The notes under the pieces were generated by a model that saw nothing but the letters and a program-made list of their open reading frames with translations, ran no database searches and was not told the DNA's origin. Made by a program: the position numbers and the translations under genes. From assembly GCA_903844585.1 (NCBI GenBank), contig CAIMUD010000148.1:1-28110 (forward strand): a stretch of 28,110 nucleotides of DNA, read 5' to 3'. Below are positions 1 to 8,784 of this stretch, in pieces (within the stretch, counting starts at the first letter, position 1; the number at the start of each line of letters is the position of its first letter). The stretch is from an uncultured Actinomycetes bacterium. Its GTDB lineage: Bacteria; Actinomycetota; Actinomycetes; Nanopelagicales; Nanopelagicaceae.

Positions 1-143
1 CCTGCACCTGCTGCCATCATTTCAATTGCACAACAAGCAAGACCAAATGTTGCTGGCCATAGCGAATTTTTGCGCATGTAACCAGCAAGCTTTTCAACTG
101 AAGTTAATACGATTCCGCTTGGTAACTTGTCTTCTAGTCCCAT
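1..143 (-). CDS. nuoB: NADH-quinone oxidoreductase subunit B (5' part)
   Basis: Only the first 47 codons are in the window; the gene runs off the left edge. The reading frame starts [19 protein letters not shown] and continues to [13 protein letters not shown]. The CCAIEMM stretch is the conserved NuoB segment whose tandem cysteines help bind the N2 [4Fe-4S] cluster, the last cluster before the quinone. The ATG overlaps the last 10 nt of nuoA (ATGGGACTAG), so the two are translationally coupled, as is usual in nuo operons. The product is a peripheral-arm subunit of complex I on the cytoplasmic face of the membrane. The partial length is only because the window ends; nothing suggests a pseudogene. 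Confidence 0.93.
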   Translation of the reverse strand, partial: MGLEDKLPSGIVLTSVEKLAGYMRKNSLWPATFGLACCAIEMMAAGA

Positions 144-499
144 TCGAGACCTCCGCGTCGCCACACATATGCATAAGCAACAAAGACTGTTGCAATGAAA
201 ATTGCCATCTCAACTAATCCGAAAAGTCCAAGTGCGTCGAATGTAACTGCCCAAGGATAAAGGAATACAATTTCAATATCGAAAATAATAAAAAGCATCG
301 CAGTTAAAAAGTATTTAACAGGAAAACGTCCGCCCTCTGCCGCTTGTGGTGAAGGTTCGATTCCACATTCATAAGCCTCAAGCTTTGCGCGGTTATATCG
401 AGCAGGTCCAGTGAGGGCTCCGAGGGCAATCGAGATAACGCCAAAAGCCAGCCCTGGCACGATCATCGCCAGCAGCGGAACATATGGATTTGAGCTCAC
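134..499 (-). CDS. nuoA: NADH-quinone oxidoreductase subunit A
   Basis: A 121-aa membrane subunit of complex I (NDH-1), which passes electrons from NADH to menaquinone and pumps protons. It has three predicted membrane segments (about residues 7-29, 62-82 and 90-112). The conserved NuoA signatures are visible: YECGIEP in the first loop and [20 protein letters not shown] in the second helix, with its acidic residues. Length matches the family. The start is GTG at 499-497. The hexamer TAGGAT lies exactly 6 nt upstream of it, which would place transcription initiation on the GTG itself (leaderless). It lies 33 nt downstream of menG on the same strand and overlaps nuoB by 10 nt, so it heads the nuo operon behind menG. 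Confidence 0.96.
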   Translation of the reverse strand: MSSNPYVPLLAMIVPGLAFGVISIALGALTGPARYNRAKLEAYECGIEPSPQAAEGGRFPVKYFLTAMLFIIFDIEIVFLYPWAVTFDALGLFGLVEMAIFIATVFVAYAYVWRRGGLEWD

Positions 500-511
500 G
501 CGGAAATCCTA
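500..511 (-). promoter_or_regulatory. Predicted leaderless -10 promoter of nuoA
   Basis: On the minus strand TAGGAT (511-506) is followed by 6 nt and then the GTG start of nuoA. A -10 hexamer spans -12 to -7, so this spacing puts +1 on the first base of the start codon. The same geometry recurs at five other genes here. No convincing -35 element is seen. Confidence 0.5.
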
Positions 512-532
512 AGCCGATAAGCGGGGTGCTTC

Positions 533-1231
533 CTACCTTGCTTCCTTGTGGGCAATGTGAACTGCGACAACTCCCCCAGTGAGGTTTTTCCAGGTCACGC
601 GGCGCCAGCCCGCAGCTTGGATTTTGACTGCGAGCGCCTCCTGATTTGGCCACGCCCTGATCGACTCTGCCAGATAGATATAGGCATCGGGATTGGATGA
701 GGTCTTGCTGGCAATCCACGGAAGTGCTCGCATTAGGTATCTGGAATATATGGTGCGAAAAGGAAGCCATGTCGGGCTTGAAAACTCGGCGATGACTAGG
801 CGGCCGCCAGGTTTTACAACGCGAAGGGCTTCTCTAAGCGCCTTCTCGGTGTCATTGGTATTTCGCAGACCGAATGAGATTGTAAAAAGATCGAATTCAC
901 CATCCCCAAAAGGAAGGTTCAAGGCATCAGCCTTTGTGAAGGGTAGATGTGGGCGCACTTTGCGACCGGCATCCAACATCCCCTGCGAGAAATCGGCTGG
1001 GATTACATCGGCGCCTGCAGCTGCAAGTGGCTCTGAACTTGAGCCAGTACCGGCGGCCATATCCAAAATCTTCATCCCCGGTTTTGGGTCAATAACGGCG
1101 GTTGTGGCCCGGCGCCAAGCCTTAGTCTGACCCAGGCTGAGCAGGTCGTTTACTAAGTCATAGCGCTTAGCCACGCCATCGAACATCGCAGCTACTTGCG
1201 CTGGGTTCTTATCCATATTGGCGCGAGACAT
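533..1231 (-). CDS. menG: Demethylmenaquinone methyltransferase (UbiE/MenG family)
   Basis: SAM-dependent C-methyltransferase that performs the last step of menaquinone synthesis, methylating demethylmenaquinone. The frame shows the family hallmarks: [20 protein letters not shown] near the N-terminus, the glycine-rich SAM motif [19 protein letters not shown], and [13 protein letters not shown]. At 232 aa it is a normal length. I chose the ATG at 1231 because the family usually begins close to the S-R-A-N motif and because GAGAAT lies 6 nt upstream of it; an ATG at 1237 and a GTG at 1264 in the same frame are possible but have poor initiation context. It is transcribed towards nuoA, so the quinone methylase precedes the quinone-reducing complex. 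I recall the same menG-nuo neighbourhood in Streptomyces. The 5' end almost abuts divergent bioY. Confidence 0.94.
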   Translation of the reverse strand: MSRANMDKNPAQVAAMFDGVAKRYDLVNDLLSLGQTKAWRRATTAVIDPKPGMKILDMAAGTGSSSEPLAAAGADVIPADFSQGMLDAGRKVRPHLPFTKADALNLPFGDGEFDLFTISFGLRNTNDTEKALREALRVVKPGGRLVIAEFSSPTWLPFRTIYSRYLMRALPWIASKTSSNPDAYIYLAESIRAWPNQEALAVKIQAAGWRRVTWKNLTGGVVAVHIAHKEAR

Positions 1232-1269
1232 GGACATATTCTCTCTCGGAGTAGGCTCTGCCACAACTT

Positions 1270-1276
1270 AGGAGGT
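1270..1276 (+). promoter_or_regulatory. Strong Shine-Dalgarno of bioY
   Basis: AGGAGGT sits 4 nt upstream of TTG at 1281 and fixes that rare codon as the bioY start. It is the best SD match I see in the window and contrasts with the many genes here that lack one. Confidence 0.75.
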
Positions 1277-1280
1277 AATT

Positions 1281-1889
1281 TTGACGATCTTTAGTGAACA
1301 AGCAAGCCGCTCACTGCGCGCAACGGTTTTCCCACGTAGTTCGGCGCTAACACAAGCTCTCTTTGTTATGGGTGGAGTTGGCATCATCTCTGCGCTGGCT
1401 CAAATCTCAATTCCAGTTCCTGGATCTCCGGTTCCTGTCACAGGACAAACACTTGCCGTACTTCTTATTGGAACAACATACGGAGCACGTCTTGGATTTA
1501 TTACCTTCGCAACTTATTTATTAGCAGCAGTTGCTGGTGCTCCGATTTTCGCCCCATCGGAAACACTTCCTAGTTACGGACTTGCACGTTTAACAAGTGC
1601 AACGGGTGGTTACTTAGTTGGAATGCTCGTGGCTTCATTTGTACTTGGACTTCTTGCAGACCGCAAAGCTGATCAAAAATTTAAAACTTCTTACGTTGCT
1701 CTTCTTGCTGGAACAGTAATAATTTTTGCATTTGGACTTACTTGGTTGCACTTTTCGCTCAACCTCACATGGGCGAAAACAATCAGCGCAGGACTTACTC
1801 CTTTCATCTTTGGCGAAGCGCTTAAAATTGCAATCACTGCAACATCTCTTCCAATCATTTGGAAGAAGATTTCGCAGAAACTTAACTAA
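1281..1889 (+). CDS. bioY: Biotin transporter BioY (S component)
   Basis: Substrate-binding membrane subunit of the biotin ECF transporter. The signature PVPGSPVPVTGQTLAVLLIG (about residues 46-65) and the downstream AAVAGAPIFA and TGGYLVGMLV are typical BioY. About six membrane helices span the 202 residues, the usual size. The start is TTG at 1281, supported by AGGAGGT just upstream; no other in-frame start is well placed. No EcfA or EcfT gene is in the window, so it either shares those encoded elsewhere or works as a solitary BioY, which is known for some members. The gap to menG is about 50 bp, too short for a riboswitch. It is followed 18 nt later by menF on the same strand, an odd partner. 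No biotin synthesis gene is seen here. Confidence 0.94.
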   Translation: MTIFSEQASRSLRATVFPRSSALTQALFVMGGVGIISALAQISIPVPGSPVPVTGQTLAVLLIGTTYGARLGFITFATYLLAAVAGAPIFAPSETLPSYGLARLTSATGGYLVGMLVASFVLGLLADRKADQKFKTSYVALLAGTVIIFAFGLTWLHFSLNLTWAKTISAGLTPFIFGEALKIAITATSLPIIWKKISQKLN

Positions 1890-1907
1890 TAGTTTCCAAA
1901 AGCAAAC

Positions 1908-3128
1908 ATGCCTTCCCTAGTTCCGGTTACTTCTGTTCGTCTTGGCGAGCATCTTCCGCTACTCGATTTACTGCCATCTGATTCACCTGTCTCTTGGGTG
2001 CGCGGAGGCGATGGTCTTGTTGGGTGGGGAACTTACGCAAAGACAACTGTGAGTGGAGTCGATAGATTCGAAAAGGCTCGCGAGTGGTGGCACAAGCAGT
2101 TGGAATCTTTCTCTGTTTCAAATGCAGTACAAACAAGTGGTTCTGGGCCAATTCTTTTTACATCTTTTTCATTTGATCCAGAGGAAAGCTCTGTTCTTAC
2201 TATTCCAAAAGTTATAGTTGGAATGCGCAATGGAAATTCATGGATTACATGGATTGGAAGCCAAGCTCAACCTGAGTTGCCAGACAGTAAAGAAAAAGTT
2301 GAAAAGAACGCCTTCTCGTGGGGAGATGGCAGCCTCACTCCTTCAGAGTGGCAGAACCGAGTGGCATCAGCCATTACTGAAATCTCGAATTCATCCCTTG
2401 AAAAGGTTGTCCTTGCTCGCGACTTAACGGCCACAGGTGAAAAAGAGGTTGATCCCCGTGAAATTCTGCGACGCCTCAGCGCTGAATACCCATCTACTTG
2501 GACTTACTGCGTAGATGGTTTGGTGGGTGCTACTCCAGAGTTATTACTCAGACTTTCTCGCGGAATGGTTACATCACGAGTACTTGCCGGCACAATTAGT
2601 AAAACTGGCGACGATGAAAAAGATTTAGCGCTTGCGGCATCACTTGCACGTTCTTCGAAAGATCTTGAGGAACACGAGTATGCGGTTCGCTCCGTAGCTG
2701 ATGCGCTCGAACCATTTTGCGCATCAATGAATGTTCCTGAATCACCATTTGTATTGCATTTAGCAAATGTTATGCACCTTGCAACCGATGTGACTGGCGC
2801 GCTCATCGAATCAAGGCGTGAAGTAGACGCATTCAAAATCTTAGAGAAGTTGCATCCATCTGCTGCAGTCTGTGGAACCCCGACAAAAATTGCTTCGGAA
2901 GTGATTACAAGGATTGAAGGAATGAACCGTGGCCGCTATGCAGGACCTGTTGGCTGGATTGATGCACGCGGTGACGGCGAACTCGGACTAGCTCTTCGTT
3001 GTGGGCAAATTACAAATACTGTGATTCGGATTTTTGCAGGGTGCGGAATTGTTGCTGGTTCCAATCCAGAGAAAGAATTGCTTGAAAGCAGTGCAAAATT
3101 TGCACCCATGCGCAGCGCTCTAGAGTGA
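1908..3128 (+). CDS. menF: Isochorismate synthase
   Basis: Chorismate-binding enzyme converting chorismate to isochorismate, the entry step of menaquinone synthesis. Visible in order are the KVVLAR motif (Lys about residue 166, the general base that marks isochorismate synthases), GLVGATPELLLR, VLAGTISK, the EEHEYAV segment, LHPSAAVCGTP, GRYAGPVGWIDARGDGELGL, and AGCGIVAGSNPEKELLES near the C-terminus. These place it with MenF/EntC/DhbC rather than anthranilate synthase. The men context argues for a menaquinone role over a siderophore role. At 406 aa it is full length. No clear SD precedes ATG 1908; it lies 18 nt after bioY and is probably co-transcribed. Its 3' end overlaps convergent menD by 9 bp. 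Confidence 0.93.
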   Translation: MPSLVPVTSVRLGEHLPLLDLLPSDSPVSWVRGGDGLVGWGTYAKTTVSGVDRFEKAREWWHKQLESFSVSNAVQTSGSGPILFTSFSFDPEESSVLTIPKVIVGMRNGNSWITWIGSQAQPELPDSKEKVEKNAFSWGDGSLTPSEWQNRVASAITEISNSSLEKVVLARDLTATGEKEVDPREILRRLSAEYPSTWTYCVDGLVGATPELLLRLSRGMVTSRVLAGTISKTGDDEKDLALAASLARSSKDLEEHEYAVRSVADALEPFCASMNVPESPFVLHLANVMHLATDVTGALIESRREVDAFKILEKLHPSAAVCGTPTKIASEVITRIEGMNRGRYAGPVGWIDARGDGELGLALRCGQITNTVIRIFAGCGIVAGSNPEKELLESSAKFAPMRSALE

Positions 3129-4694
3129 ATCCATCTTCGCGTAAATATTTTTAATAAAGTCTGCATTTGTTTCACGAGTAGGTACATCAATAACGATTAC
3201 TGACATTCCCTCAACAGGTGCAGATAAATCTGCTATGAGTTCGGATTCTTTTGAAATCTTCTTTGTTTTGACACCAAGTGCCCCTGCAATCGCAGCAAGG
3301 TCTAGGCCATGTGGAGTTCCAAATACTTTTTCAAATCCGTGAGCACCTCTCGCTGGAAGAGTAGAAAAAATTCCACCACCGTCATTGTCAATTACATAAA
3401 TTTTTAAATTTGTTTCCTCTTTATTTACTAGGCCAGTTAAGTCATGCAGAAAAGAAAGATCCCCTAATACGGCGATGGTCTCGTCTCTATTTGCAGCGAT
3501 TCCAAGTGCAGTTGAAATATTTCCATCAATCCCAGCAAGTCCACGATTAGCAAAAGTTTCTACACCGCTTCTAGCTCTTGCAAAACCTTCGATATCTCTA
3601 ATCGGCCTGGATGAAGAGATATAGAGAGCGGTACCAGATGGAATACCAACTCCAATTTCACGTGCGATAAGTTGTTCTGACCATTGCGTAATTTCATTTA
3701 CAACTTTTCCGGCCCGATCCGAATATTTACGCCATTTTGCCACCCACTCTTCATCCACCGCAGGAACCTCAACTTTTGGGATCGCAGTAAATCGTTGATC
3801 GGCAATGCGATCTGAATCAACTGTGGCAATACGAGGATCAACAACAATAGTTTTACGGGCAGATCCAACGAGTGTATTAATTGAACGCGAAAGTGTTGTG
3901 CGCCCAACTACTACAACAGTATCCGGAGTTAAATCCTTCTGATTTGTCTTAGATGTAAGAAAAAGCGATGCATGAGAAATGGCGCTACTGAATGAAAGTG
4001 GATCCTCGCTTACTAAAGGCCATCCAAGCTTTTCTGCAAAGTCCTCAATCTGACTCACGCTAAATCCAGCTCTGTCGTGTCCTACAACAAGTAATCCGCG
4101 AACCGTCTTTGAATTAAAAATTCCAGCTTTCTTGCGGTCGAATACTTTTGGAGCTGCCACAGTAATAGCATCGAGCCAACTCGTATCTGTATCTCCAATA
4201 AGTGGTTCATCAAATTGGATATTCAAATGCACTGGACCGCTTTGCAAAGCGTTGAGTGGTAACTCCAATGGAAATGCAGGTCCGGATACATCTGCAAAGT
4301 ATCGAACTGCTTTTCCGAATATGCGCGCCTGTTCTGTAGTTTGATTTGCGCCTGTTCTGCGAAGTTCTGCTGGTCTATCAGCAGTAATTACAAAGAGCGG
4401 CAGGTTTGAATGTGATGCTTCTAAGACTGCAGGATGCAAATTGGCAACTGCCGTTCCACTTGTGCAAATAACTGGTACCGGACGCTTAGTTGCTTTCACA
4501 ATACCAAGTGCAAAAAATGCAGCAGTGCGCTCATCGATTCGCACATGTAGTTTTATTAGCCCCTTCTCTTCAGCGGCAAATAAAGCAAGCGTGAGAGGTG
4601 CATTTCTGGAACCGGGTGAAATAACAGCATCAGTTATACCGGCTTCGATAATTTGGCGAATTACCACTCGGGCTAATCGTGTTGAGGCGCTCAT
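3120..4694 (-). CDS. menD: 2-succinyl-5-enolpyruvyl-6-hydroxy-3-cyclohexene-1-carboxylate synthase
   Basis: Thiamine-diphosphate enzyme that adds the 2-oxoglutarate-derived succinyl semialdehyde unit to isochorismate. From ATG 4694 the protein is 524 aa. It shows SPGSRNAPL, RIDERTAAFFALG with Glu55 (the position of the ThDP-activating Glu in E. coli MenD), TSGTAVANLHPAVLEA, ADRPAELRRTGANQT, the ThDP/metal region GDLSFLHDL, and DNDGGGIFS. The frame stays open upstream to 4736, but ATG 4694 is preferred: it overlaps the menC stop as ATGA, has GGGAG about 9 nt upstream, and aligns Glu55 correctly. It is the last gene of menB-menC-menD and converges on menF with a 9-bp overlap. Confidence 0.95.
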   Translation of the reverse strand: MSASTRLARVVIRQIIEAGITDAVISPGSRNAPLTLALFAAEEKGLIKLHVRIDERTAAFFALGIVKATKRPVPVICTSGTAVANLHPAVLEASHSNLPLFVITADRPAELRRTGANQTTEQARIFGKAVRYFADVSGPAFPLELPLNALQSGPVHLNIQFDEPLIGDTDTSWLDAITVAAPKVFDRKKAGIFNSKTVRGLLVVGHDRAGFSVSQIEDFAEKLGWPLVSEDPLSFSSAISHASLFLTSKTNQKDLTPDTVVVVGRTTLSRSINTLVGSARKTIVVDPRIATVDSDRIADQRFTAIPKVEVPAVDEEWVAKWRKYSDRAGKVVNEITQWSEQLIAREIGVGIPSGTALYISSSRPIRDIEGFARARSGVETFANRGLAGIDGNISTALGIAANRDETIAVLGDLSFLHDLTGLVNKEETNLKIYVIDNDGGGIFSTLPARGAHGFEKVFGTPHGLDLAAIAGALGVKTKKISKESELIADLSAPVEGMSVIVIDVPTRETNADFIKNIYAKMDSL

Positions 4695-5638
4695 CCGATT
4701 AACTCCCATGTCTTCATAACCCGATCTTGCCACCACTTATATCGTTCTGGCGAAACGTCTAGACCGTCAAAATTTGGTTCTATATCTCTCACGAGCATTG
4801 CGCCGTCCTCAATTTGATGGGCGCCAACATCTGTTGACATGAGTGATCCGGTTGCAAGTCCACAATCAAAATTAAGTTCGGGTAGCGCTGCTGCGAGTTT
4901 TAGCCCCGCAGATATACCTACAGCGCTTTCAAGTGCGCTAGATACGACAACTGGAAGTTTGTGATGCTGGGCTAGCTTTAGCGCACTTTGGATTCCACCT
5001 AACGGAGAAACCTTAAGCATCAAAATGTCTACAGCCTCACTCAAATCAACTCCAAATGGATCTTTCGATTTTCGCAAAACTTCATCTCCAGTAATTAACG
5101 TTTCACCTTTAAGGGCGCTCTTTAGCTCTCGTAGTTCTTCAACGCTTCCAACTGGTTGCTCCACATATTGCAAAGGCCCAATAGAGCTTTGAATCTTTGT
5201 AATATTCGAGAGGGCGTCTTTGAGGCTCCATCCACCATTGACATCGATGCGGATCTGAGCGTTTGGCGCAATATCTTTGACAGATTTAATTCGGGCGATA
5301 TCCGCGCTGATATCTTGCCCAACTTTTATTTTCACAGTTTTGCAGCCAGAAAAGCGCGCAAGAATTCGAGCTATCTCATCTGGTGAATCAATTGCTGGCA
5401 ACGTTGCATTTACTGGAATTGATTTTCGTAAAATTGCAGGTGGCGCAATTGTCGCTGCTTCAATTGCAGATTTGAGCCACGTAACTGATTCTTCCGGCGA
5501 ATACTCCAAGAACGGTGCAAATTCTCCCCAGCCGAATTTGCCTTTGAAAAGCGCAACCTCTCTTGTAGTTATTCCGCGAAATTTACTTCGTAGCGGAAGC
5601 GCAACTACGCGCATACTTGCAAAAAGTTGTTCCGACAT
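4691..5638 (-). CDS. menC: o-Succinylbenzoate synthase
   Basis: Enolase-superfamily dehydratase that makes o-succinylbenzoate from SHCHC. The catalytic set is complete: KIK at residues 103-105, metal ligands Asp132 (RIDVNGGW), Glu160 (YVEQPVG) and Asp185 (ITGDEV), and the second catalytic lysine Lys209 (LMLKVSPLGG). Length (315 aa) is normal for the short actinobacterial MenC type. The start at 5638 follows the menB stop after 3 nt (TAA CTT ATG); an internal Met at residue 9 is an alternative start. The 3' end overlaps menD by 4 nt. Related dipeptide epimerases share the fold, but the men context settles the assignment. Confidence 0.94.
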   Translation of the reverse strand: MSEQLFASMRVVALPLRSKFRGITTREVALFKGKFGWGEFAPFLEYSPEESVTWLKSAIEAATIAPPAILRKSIPVNATLPAIDSPDEIARILARFSGCKTVKIKVGQDISADIARIKSVKDIAPNAQIRIDVNGGWSLKDALSNITKIQSSIGPLQYVEQPVGSVEELRELKSALKGETLITGDEVLRKSKDPFGVDLSEAVDILMLKVSPLGGIQSALKLAQHHKLPVVVSSALESAVGISAGLKLAAALPELNFDCGLATGSLMSTDVGAHQIEDGAMLVRDIEPNFDGLDVSPERYKWWQDRVMKTWELIG

Positions 5639-5641
5639 AAG

Positions 5642-6520
5642 TTATGGGCGCTTTGGAAACTTTCCAAAGTTTGGAGCGCGCTTCTCTTTGTAAGCATCAC
5701 GCCCTTCCTGGCCTTCTTCACTCAAATAAAATAGAAGAGTCGCATCACCGGCAAGTTGTTGTAGTCCCGCTGCTCCATCATCGACTGCATTCAAACTTGA
5801 TTTCAGTAGGCGAAGCGCAAGGGGAGAATTGCGAAGCATCTCGCGACTCCATGAAACTGTTTCTGCTTCAAGCTCTGCAATTGGTACCACTGTGTTCACA
5901 AGTCCCATTGAAAGAGCTTCATTTGCTTCGTATTGACGAGTCATGAACCAAATTTCACGTGCCTTTTTCTGACCAACGCTTGCAGCAAGAACGCTTGCTC
6001 CGTATCCGCCATCGAATGAACCAACCATTGGACCTGTCTGTCCGAACTTTGCGTTATCTGCAGCAATTGTGAGATCGCAAACCACATGCAGAACATGCCC
6101 TCCGCCTATTGCCCAACCAGCAACCATTGCTACAACTGGTTTTGGAGTGCGGCGAATCTGAACTTGTAAATCCAAAACATTAAGTCGTCCGATCCCTTTT
6201 TTGCCAAGCTCATCCCCGCCGATGTAACCATCATCACCGCGAACGCTGATATCTCCACCAGAACAAAAAGCTTCATTTCCTTCACCAGTAAAAATAATGA
6301 CGCCAACTTCTTGATCATCGCGTGCAAGTGAGAATGCTGATTGCAATTCGATAATTGTTTCTGGACGAAATGCATTGCGCACTTCTGGGCGATTAATCGT
6401 AATTTTCGCCATCCCATCAGCAACTTGATATTTGATATCGGTAAAGCTTTCACCACCGGGGCCAGTTGCCCACTTAGGGATAGTACGGTCACCGAAATCA
6501 CGCTTAATTGGCTTGCTCAC
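5642..6520 (-). CDS. menB: 1,4-dihydroxy-2-naphthoyl-CoA synthase
   Basis: Crotonase-family enzyme that closes the naphthalenoid ring of o-succinylbenzoyl-CoA. MenB hallmarks are the N-terminal [19 protein letters not shown], the oxyanion-hole segments AFCSGGD and WAIGGGH, the MenB-specific [15 protein letters not shown], and the C-terminal [11 protein letters not shown] tail. I place the start at GTG 6520 (292 aa) because GGAGGA lies just upstream and the protein then begins near the usual family N-terminus. An upstream ATG at 6571 would overlap menE and add an unconserved extension. It is the first gene of menB-menC-menD, divergent from menE with a 42-bp shared promoter region. Confidence 0.95.
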   Translation of the reverse strand: MSKPIKRDFGDRTIPKWATGPGGESFTDIKYQVADGMAKITINRPEVRNAFRPETIIELQSAFSLARDDQEVGVIIFTGEGNEAFCSGGDISVRGDDGYIGGDELGKKGIGRLNVLDLQVQIRRTPKPVVAMVAGWAIGGGHVLHVVCDLTIAADNAKFGQTGPMVGSFDGGYGASVLAASVGQKKAREIWFMTRQYEANEALSMGLVNTVVPIAELEAETVSWSREMLRNSPLALRLLKSSLNAVDDGAAGLQQLAGDATLLFYLSEEGQEGRDAYKEKRAPNFGKFPKRP

Positions 6521-6522
6521 GA

Positions 6523-6562
6523 TTCCTCCATCTTCGACTTCGAGCGATAGCCTACGCGTGCA
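6523..6562. promoter_or_regulatory. Divergent menB/menE promoter region
   Basis: Only 42 bp separate the two start codons. On the plus strand TAGCCT (6548-6553) ends 9 nt before the menE ATG. On the minus strand TAGGCT (6554-6549) would give menB a leader of about 22 nt carrying GGAGGA (SD, within 6523-6530). The two -10-like hexamers overlap, so the polymerases would compete. Assigned by pattern only; no -35 is clear. Confidence 0.4.
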
Positions 6563-7648
6563 ATGGAGCAAACGTCACAACGAGAACTTCGCCTGATAGA
6601 TCCCACGTGGACACTTGCGGAGCTAATGGCACACATCACCAAGGCCATCACATCCGATGGCGCAGCGCTTAGCTTTGGCCCGAGCCAATTCAAAACCGTT
6701 GGTCCTGAGATAGCAATTGTTATTCAAACAAGTGGAAGCACCGGCGTTAGTAAGGAAGTAGCTCTTAGTGCAACGGCTCTGCTTGCATCTGCGCAAGCTT
6801 CAAATAAATTTGTAGGTGCAACAAAAGGCAAACGTTGGTCGCTCTTGCTTCCTCTTACCCACATTGCTGGAATCAATATTTTAATGAGAAGTATCGAACT
6901 TGGAACCGAACCAATTGATCTTAGAAACTCCAATGGTCACTATCCCGATGCCGATTTCACTGCGATTGTTCCAACGCAACTTTTTCGAGCGATTAATGGC
7001 GATGAGAAACTTCTCAGCCATTTAAAGAGTGCACAAGCTGTTCTAGTGGGCGGTGGAAAACTTTCAGGGCAACTTAGATCTGATGCCGAAGAGCTTGGAA
7101 TTAGCGTCATCGAAACGTATGGAATGACTGAAACGACTGGTGGCTGTATTTACAACGGAGCGCCGCTTGAAAACATTTCATATGAATTAGGGATTGATAA
7201 TCGCATCAAGATTTCAGGTAACACGGTTGCATCAGGATATCTAGGCCAAGATGAATTATGGCGAGAGTGCTTTGATGGAAAATGGTTTACAACTTCAGAT
7301 ATCGGGTCTCTCTCAGAAGGCAAGCTCCAAGTAATTGAAAGAACAGATGACATAGTCGTTTCAGGAGGTGAGAATGTTTCGTTAGCCGCAATTGAATCCG
7401 AAATCAAAAGTGCAAACAAGCAAATTGAAGTCGCAGCATTTGCAATGCAAGATTTGGAGTGGGGAAACGCGATTCATCTTGCAGTTGTTGGTCAGAATAT
7501 TTCAGAAGAGGAAGTTCGAAATCTTCTTAACACTCGTCTTGGAAGCGCAGCAAAACCGAAAGAGTTTCATTACATAGATAGAATTCCGTTAACAGCACTT
7601 GGCAAAGTTGATAGACAAGCTCTTATTGAAATGGCGAGTAAGCAATGA
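6563..7648 (+). CDS. menE: o-Succinylbenzoate-CoA ligase
   Basis: Adenylate-forming enzyme that activates o-succinylbenzoate with CoA. The ANL motifs are present: the P-loop [10 protein letters not shown] (residues 56-65), [31 protein letters not shown], and the C-terminal [13 protein letters not shown] with the catalytic lysine. At 361 aa it lacks much of the N-terminal region of 450-500-aa MenE enzymes; short forms like this are usual in actinobacteria. ATG 6563 is the first start after the divergent menB promoter region and has no SD. The stop overlaps menA by 4 nt (ATGA), so the two are coupled. Confidence 0.93.
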   Translation: MEQTSQRELRLIDPTWTLAELMAHITKAITSDGAALSFGPSQFKTVGPEIAIVIQTSGSTGVSKEVALSATALLASAQASNKFVGATKGKRWSLLLPLTHIAGINILMRSIELGTEPIDLRNSNGHYPDADFTAIVPTQLFRAINGDEKLLSHLKSAQAVLVGGGKLSGQLRSDAEELGISVIETYGMTETTGGCIYNGAPLENISYELGIDNRIKISGNTVASGYLGQDELWRECFDGKWFTTSDIGSLSEGKLQVIERTDDIVVSGGENVSLAAIESEIKSANKQIEVAAFAMQDLEWGNAIHLAVVGQNISEEEVRNLLNTRLGSAAKPKEFHYIDRIPLTALGKVDRQALIEMASKQ

Positions 7649-8490
7649 ATATCTGGATACTCGGTTCACGGCCTAGAACATTGCCCGCCGCTGTTGCTCC
7701 AGTCTTTGTTGCGACAGCACTCGCAATTCCTCATTGGATTCCTGCAAAAGCGATACTTGCACTCATCGTTAGTTTGGCGCTGCAAGTGGGTGTCAATTAT
7801 GCAAATGACTACTCGGATGGAATTAAAGGAACAGATTCCGATCGCATTGGCCCGCTTCGAATAACCGCTTCAGGGCTTGCAAAACCGAGTACTGTAAAAA
7901 ATGCAGCGCTTATATCTTTTGCTATTGCTTCTATTGCAGGTCTACTGCTTGCTTTTACAACTTCACTTTGGCTCGTCGCCATTGGTGCTATCTCTATCGC
8001 AGCAGCATGGGGCTACACAGGAGGTAAAAGTCCGTACGGCTATAAAAGTTTCGGAGAAATTTCGGTCTTCATATTTTTTGGGGTCATCGCAACTGTCGGA
8101 TCTTTCTATGTGCAGACAGAGACAATTACTTTGCAAGCAATTATCACCTCATTACCTATGGGTTCACTTGCCTGTGCACTGCTGGCGGTAAATAACTTAC
8201 GAGATCGAGAGAAAGATGCTCTTGTAAATAAACGAACACTTGCCGTGAAACTTGGTGATTACAAATCCCGTCTTTTTTATTCACTCCTTCTCGTAAGCGC
8301 CCATTTCTTTGCACTGTGCACGCTGCGCCCTGGCGCTGCCCTAACTCTCTTTGCACTACCACTCACCTTCACGCTCATAAAAAAGATCATGAGTGGACTC
8401 ACGGGTTCTGCACTTATTGCAGTACTTGGCCAAACAGGAAAGCTTCAACTCCTCTTTGCAGCCCTATTCGCCGTTGGCTTGGCTCTCTAG
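7645..8490 (+). CDS. menA: 1,4-dihydroxy-2-naphthoate polyprenyltransferase
   Basis: UbiA-family membrane enzyme that joins the polyprenyl tail to DHNA, giving demethylmenaquinone. The first Asp-rich motif is NYANDYSDGIKGTDSDR (about residues 51-67) and the second is NNLRDREKDALVNKRT. Eight to nine hydrophobic helices cover 281 residues, a typical length. N-terminal SRPRTLPAAVAPV is characteristic of MenA. The start overlaps the menE stop (ATGA). Its product feeds menG at the left of the window. No nearby polyprenyl diphosphate synthase is seen. Confidence 0.95.
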   Translation: MNIWILGSRPRTLPAAVAPVFVATALAIPHWIPAKAILALIVSLALQVGVNYANDYSDGIKGTDSDRIGPLRITASGLAKPSTVKNAALISFAIASIAGLLLAFTTSLWLVAIGAISIAAAWGYTGGKSPYGYKSFGEISVFIFFGVIATVGSFYVQTETITLQAIITSLPMGSLACALLAVNNLRDREKDALVNKRTLAVKLGDYKSRLFYSLLLVSAHFFALCTLRPGAALTLFALPLTFTLIKKIMSGLTGSALIAVLGQTGKLQLLFAALFAVGLAL

Positions 8491-8506
8491 AAATCCAGAT
8501 GAGAGT

Positions 8507-8518
8507 TAGAATTTCGCC
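8507..8518 (+). promoter_or_regulatory. Predicted leaderless -10 promoter of the PLDc_N gene
   Basis: TAGAAT (8507-8512) is followed by exactly 6 nt and the ATG at 8519. No SD is present. One of six cases of this exact geometry in the window. Confidence 0.5.
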
Positions 8519-8779
8519 ATGATCAAAATTGAAGCTTTTCTAGTTGTGCTTTCCTTTGCGCTGACACTTTATTCATTTATTGATTGCGCACAGAAAGACG
8601 AAACAGAGCTTCGGAATTTACCAAAATGGGGTTGGTTGCTAATTATTCTCTTCATCTCCACAATCGGTTCGATCGCATATTTGATAGCAGGACGTCCAAA
8701 AGGAAATAAGGGTCCTAAGGGTCCAAGACGGCGCATACTTCCGCCTGATGATGATCCAGATTTCTTACGTAAACTCTAA
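8519..8779 (+). CDS. PLDc_N domain small membrane protein
   Basis: An 86-aa protein with two membrane helices (about residues 6-22 and 36-55) joined by a loop containing FIDCAQKDETELRNLPKWGW, and a basic, Pro/Gly-rich tail (GRPKGNKGPKGPRRR). The layout matches the PLDc_N family (PF13396), found as short stand-alone proteins in many actinobacteria and as the N-terminus of cardiolipin synthases. No catalytic HKD motif is present, so it is not itself a phospholipase. Function of the stand-alone form is unknown. It follows menA by 28 nt but has its own likely promoter. It converges on ccsB with a 5-bp gap. Confidence 0.8.
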   Translation: MIKIEAFLVVLSFALTLYSFIDCAQKDETELRNLPKWGWLLIILFISTIGSIAYLIAGRPKGNKGPKGPRRRILPPDDDPDFLRKL

Positions 8780-8784
8780 ATAAA

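Noticed and set aside
3120..4736. Longer 538-aa MenD
   Set aside because: ATG 4694 has an SD, overlaps menC as ATGA, and gives the expected Glu55 numbering.
6130..6501. A 123-aa minus-strand ORF within menB
   Set aside because: It is a shifted frame of menB, whose own frame carries all family motifs.
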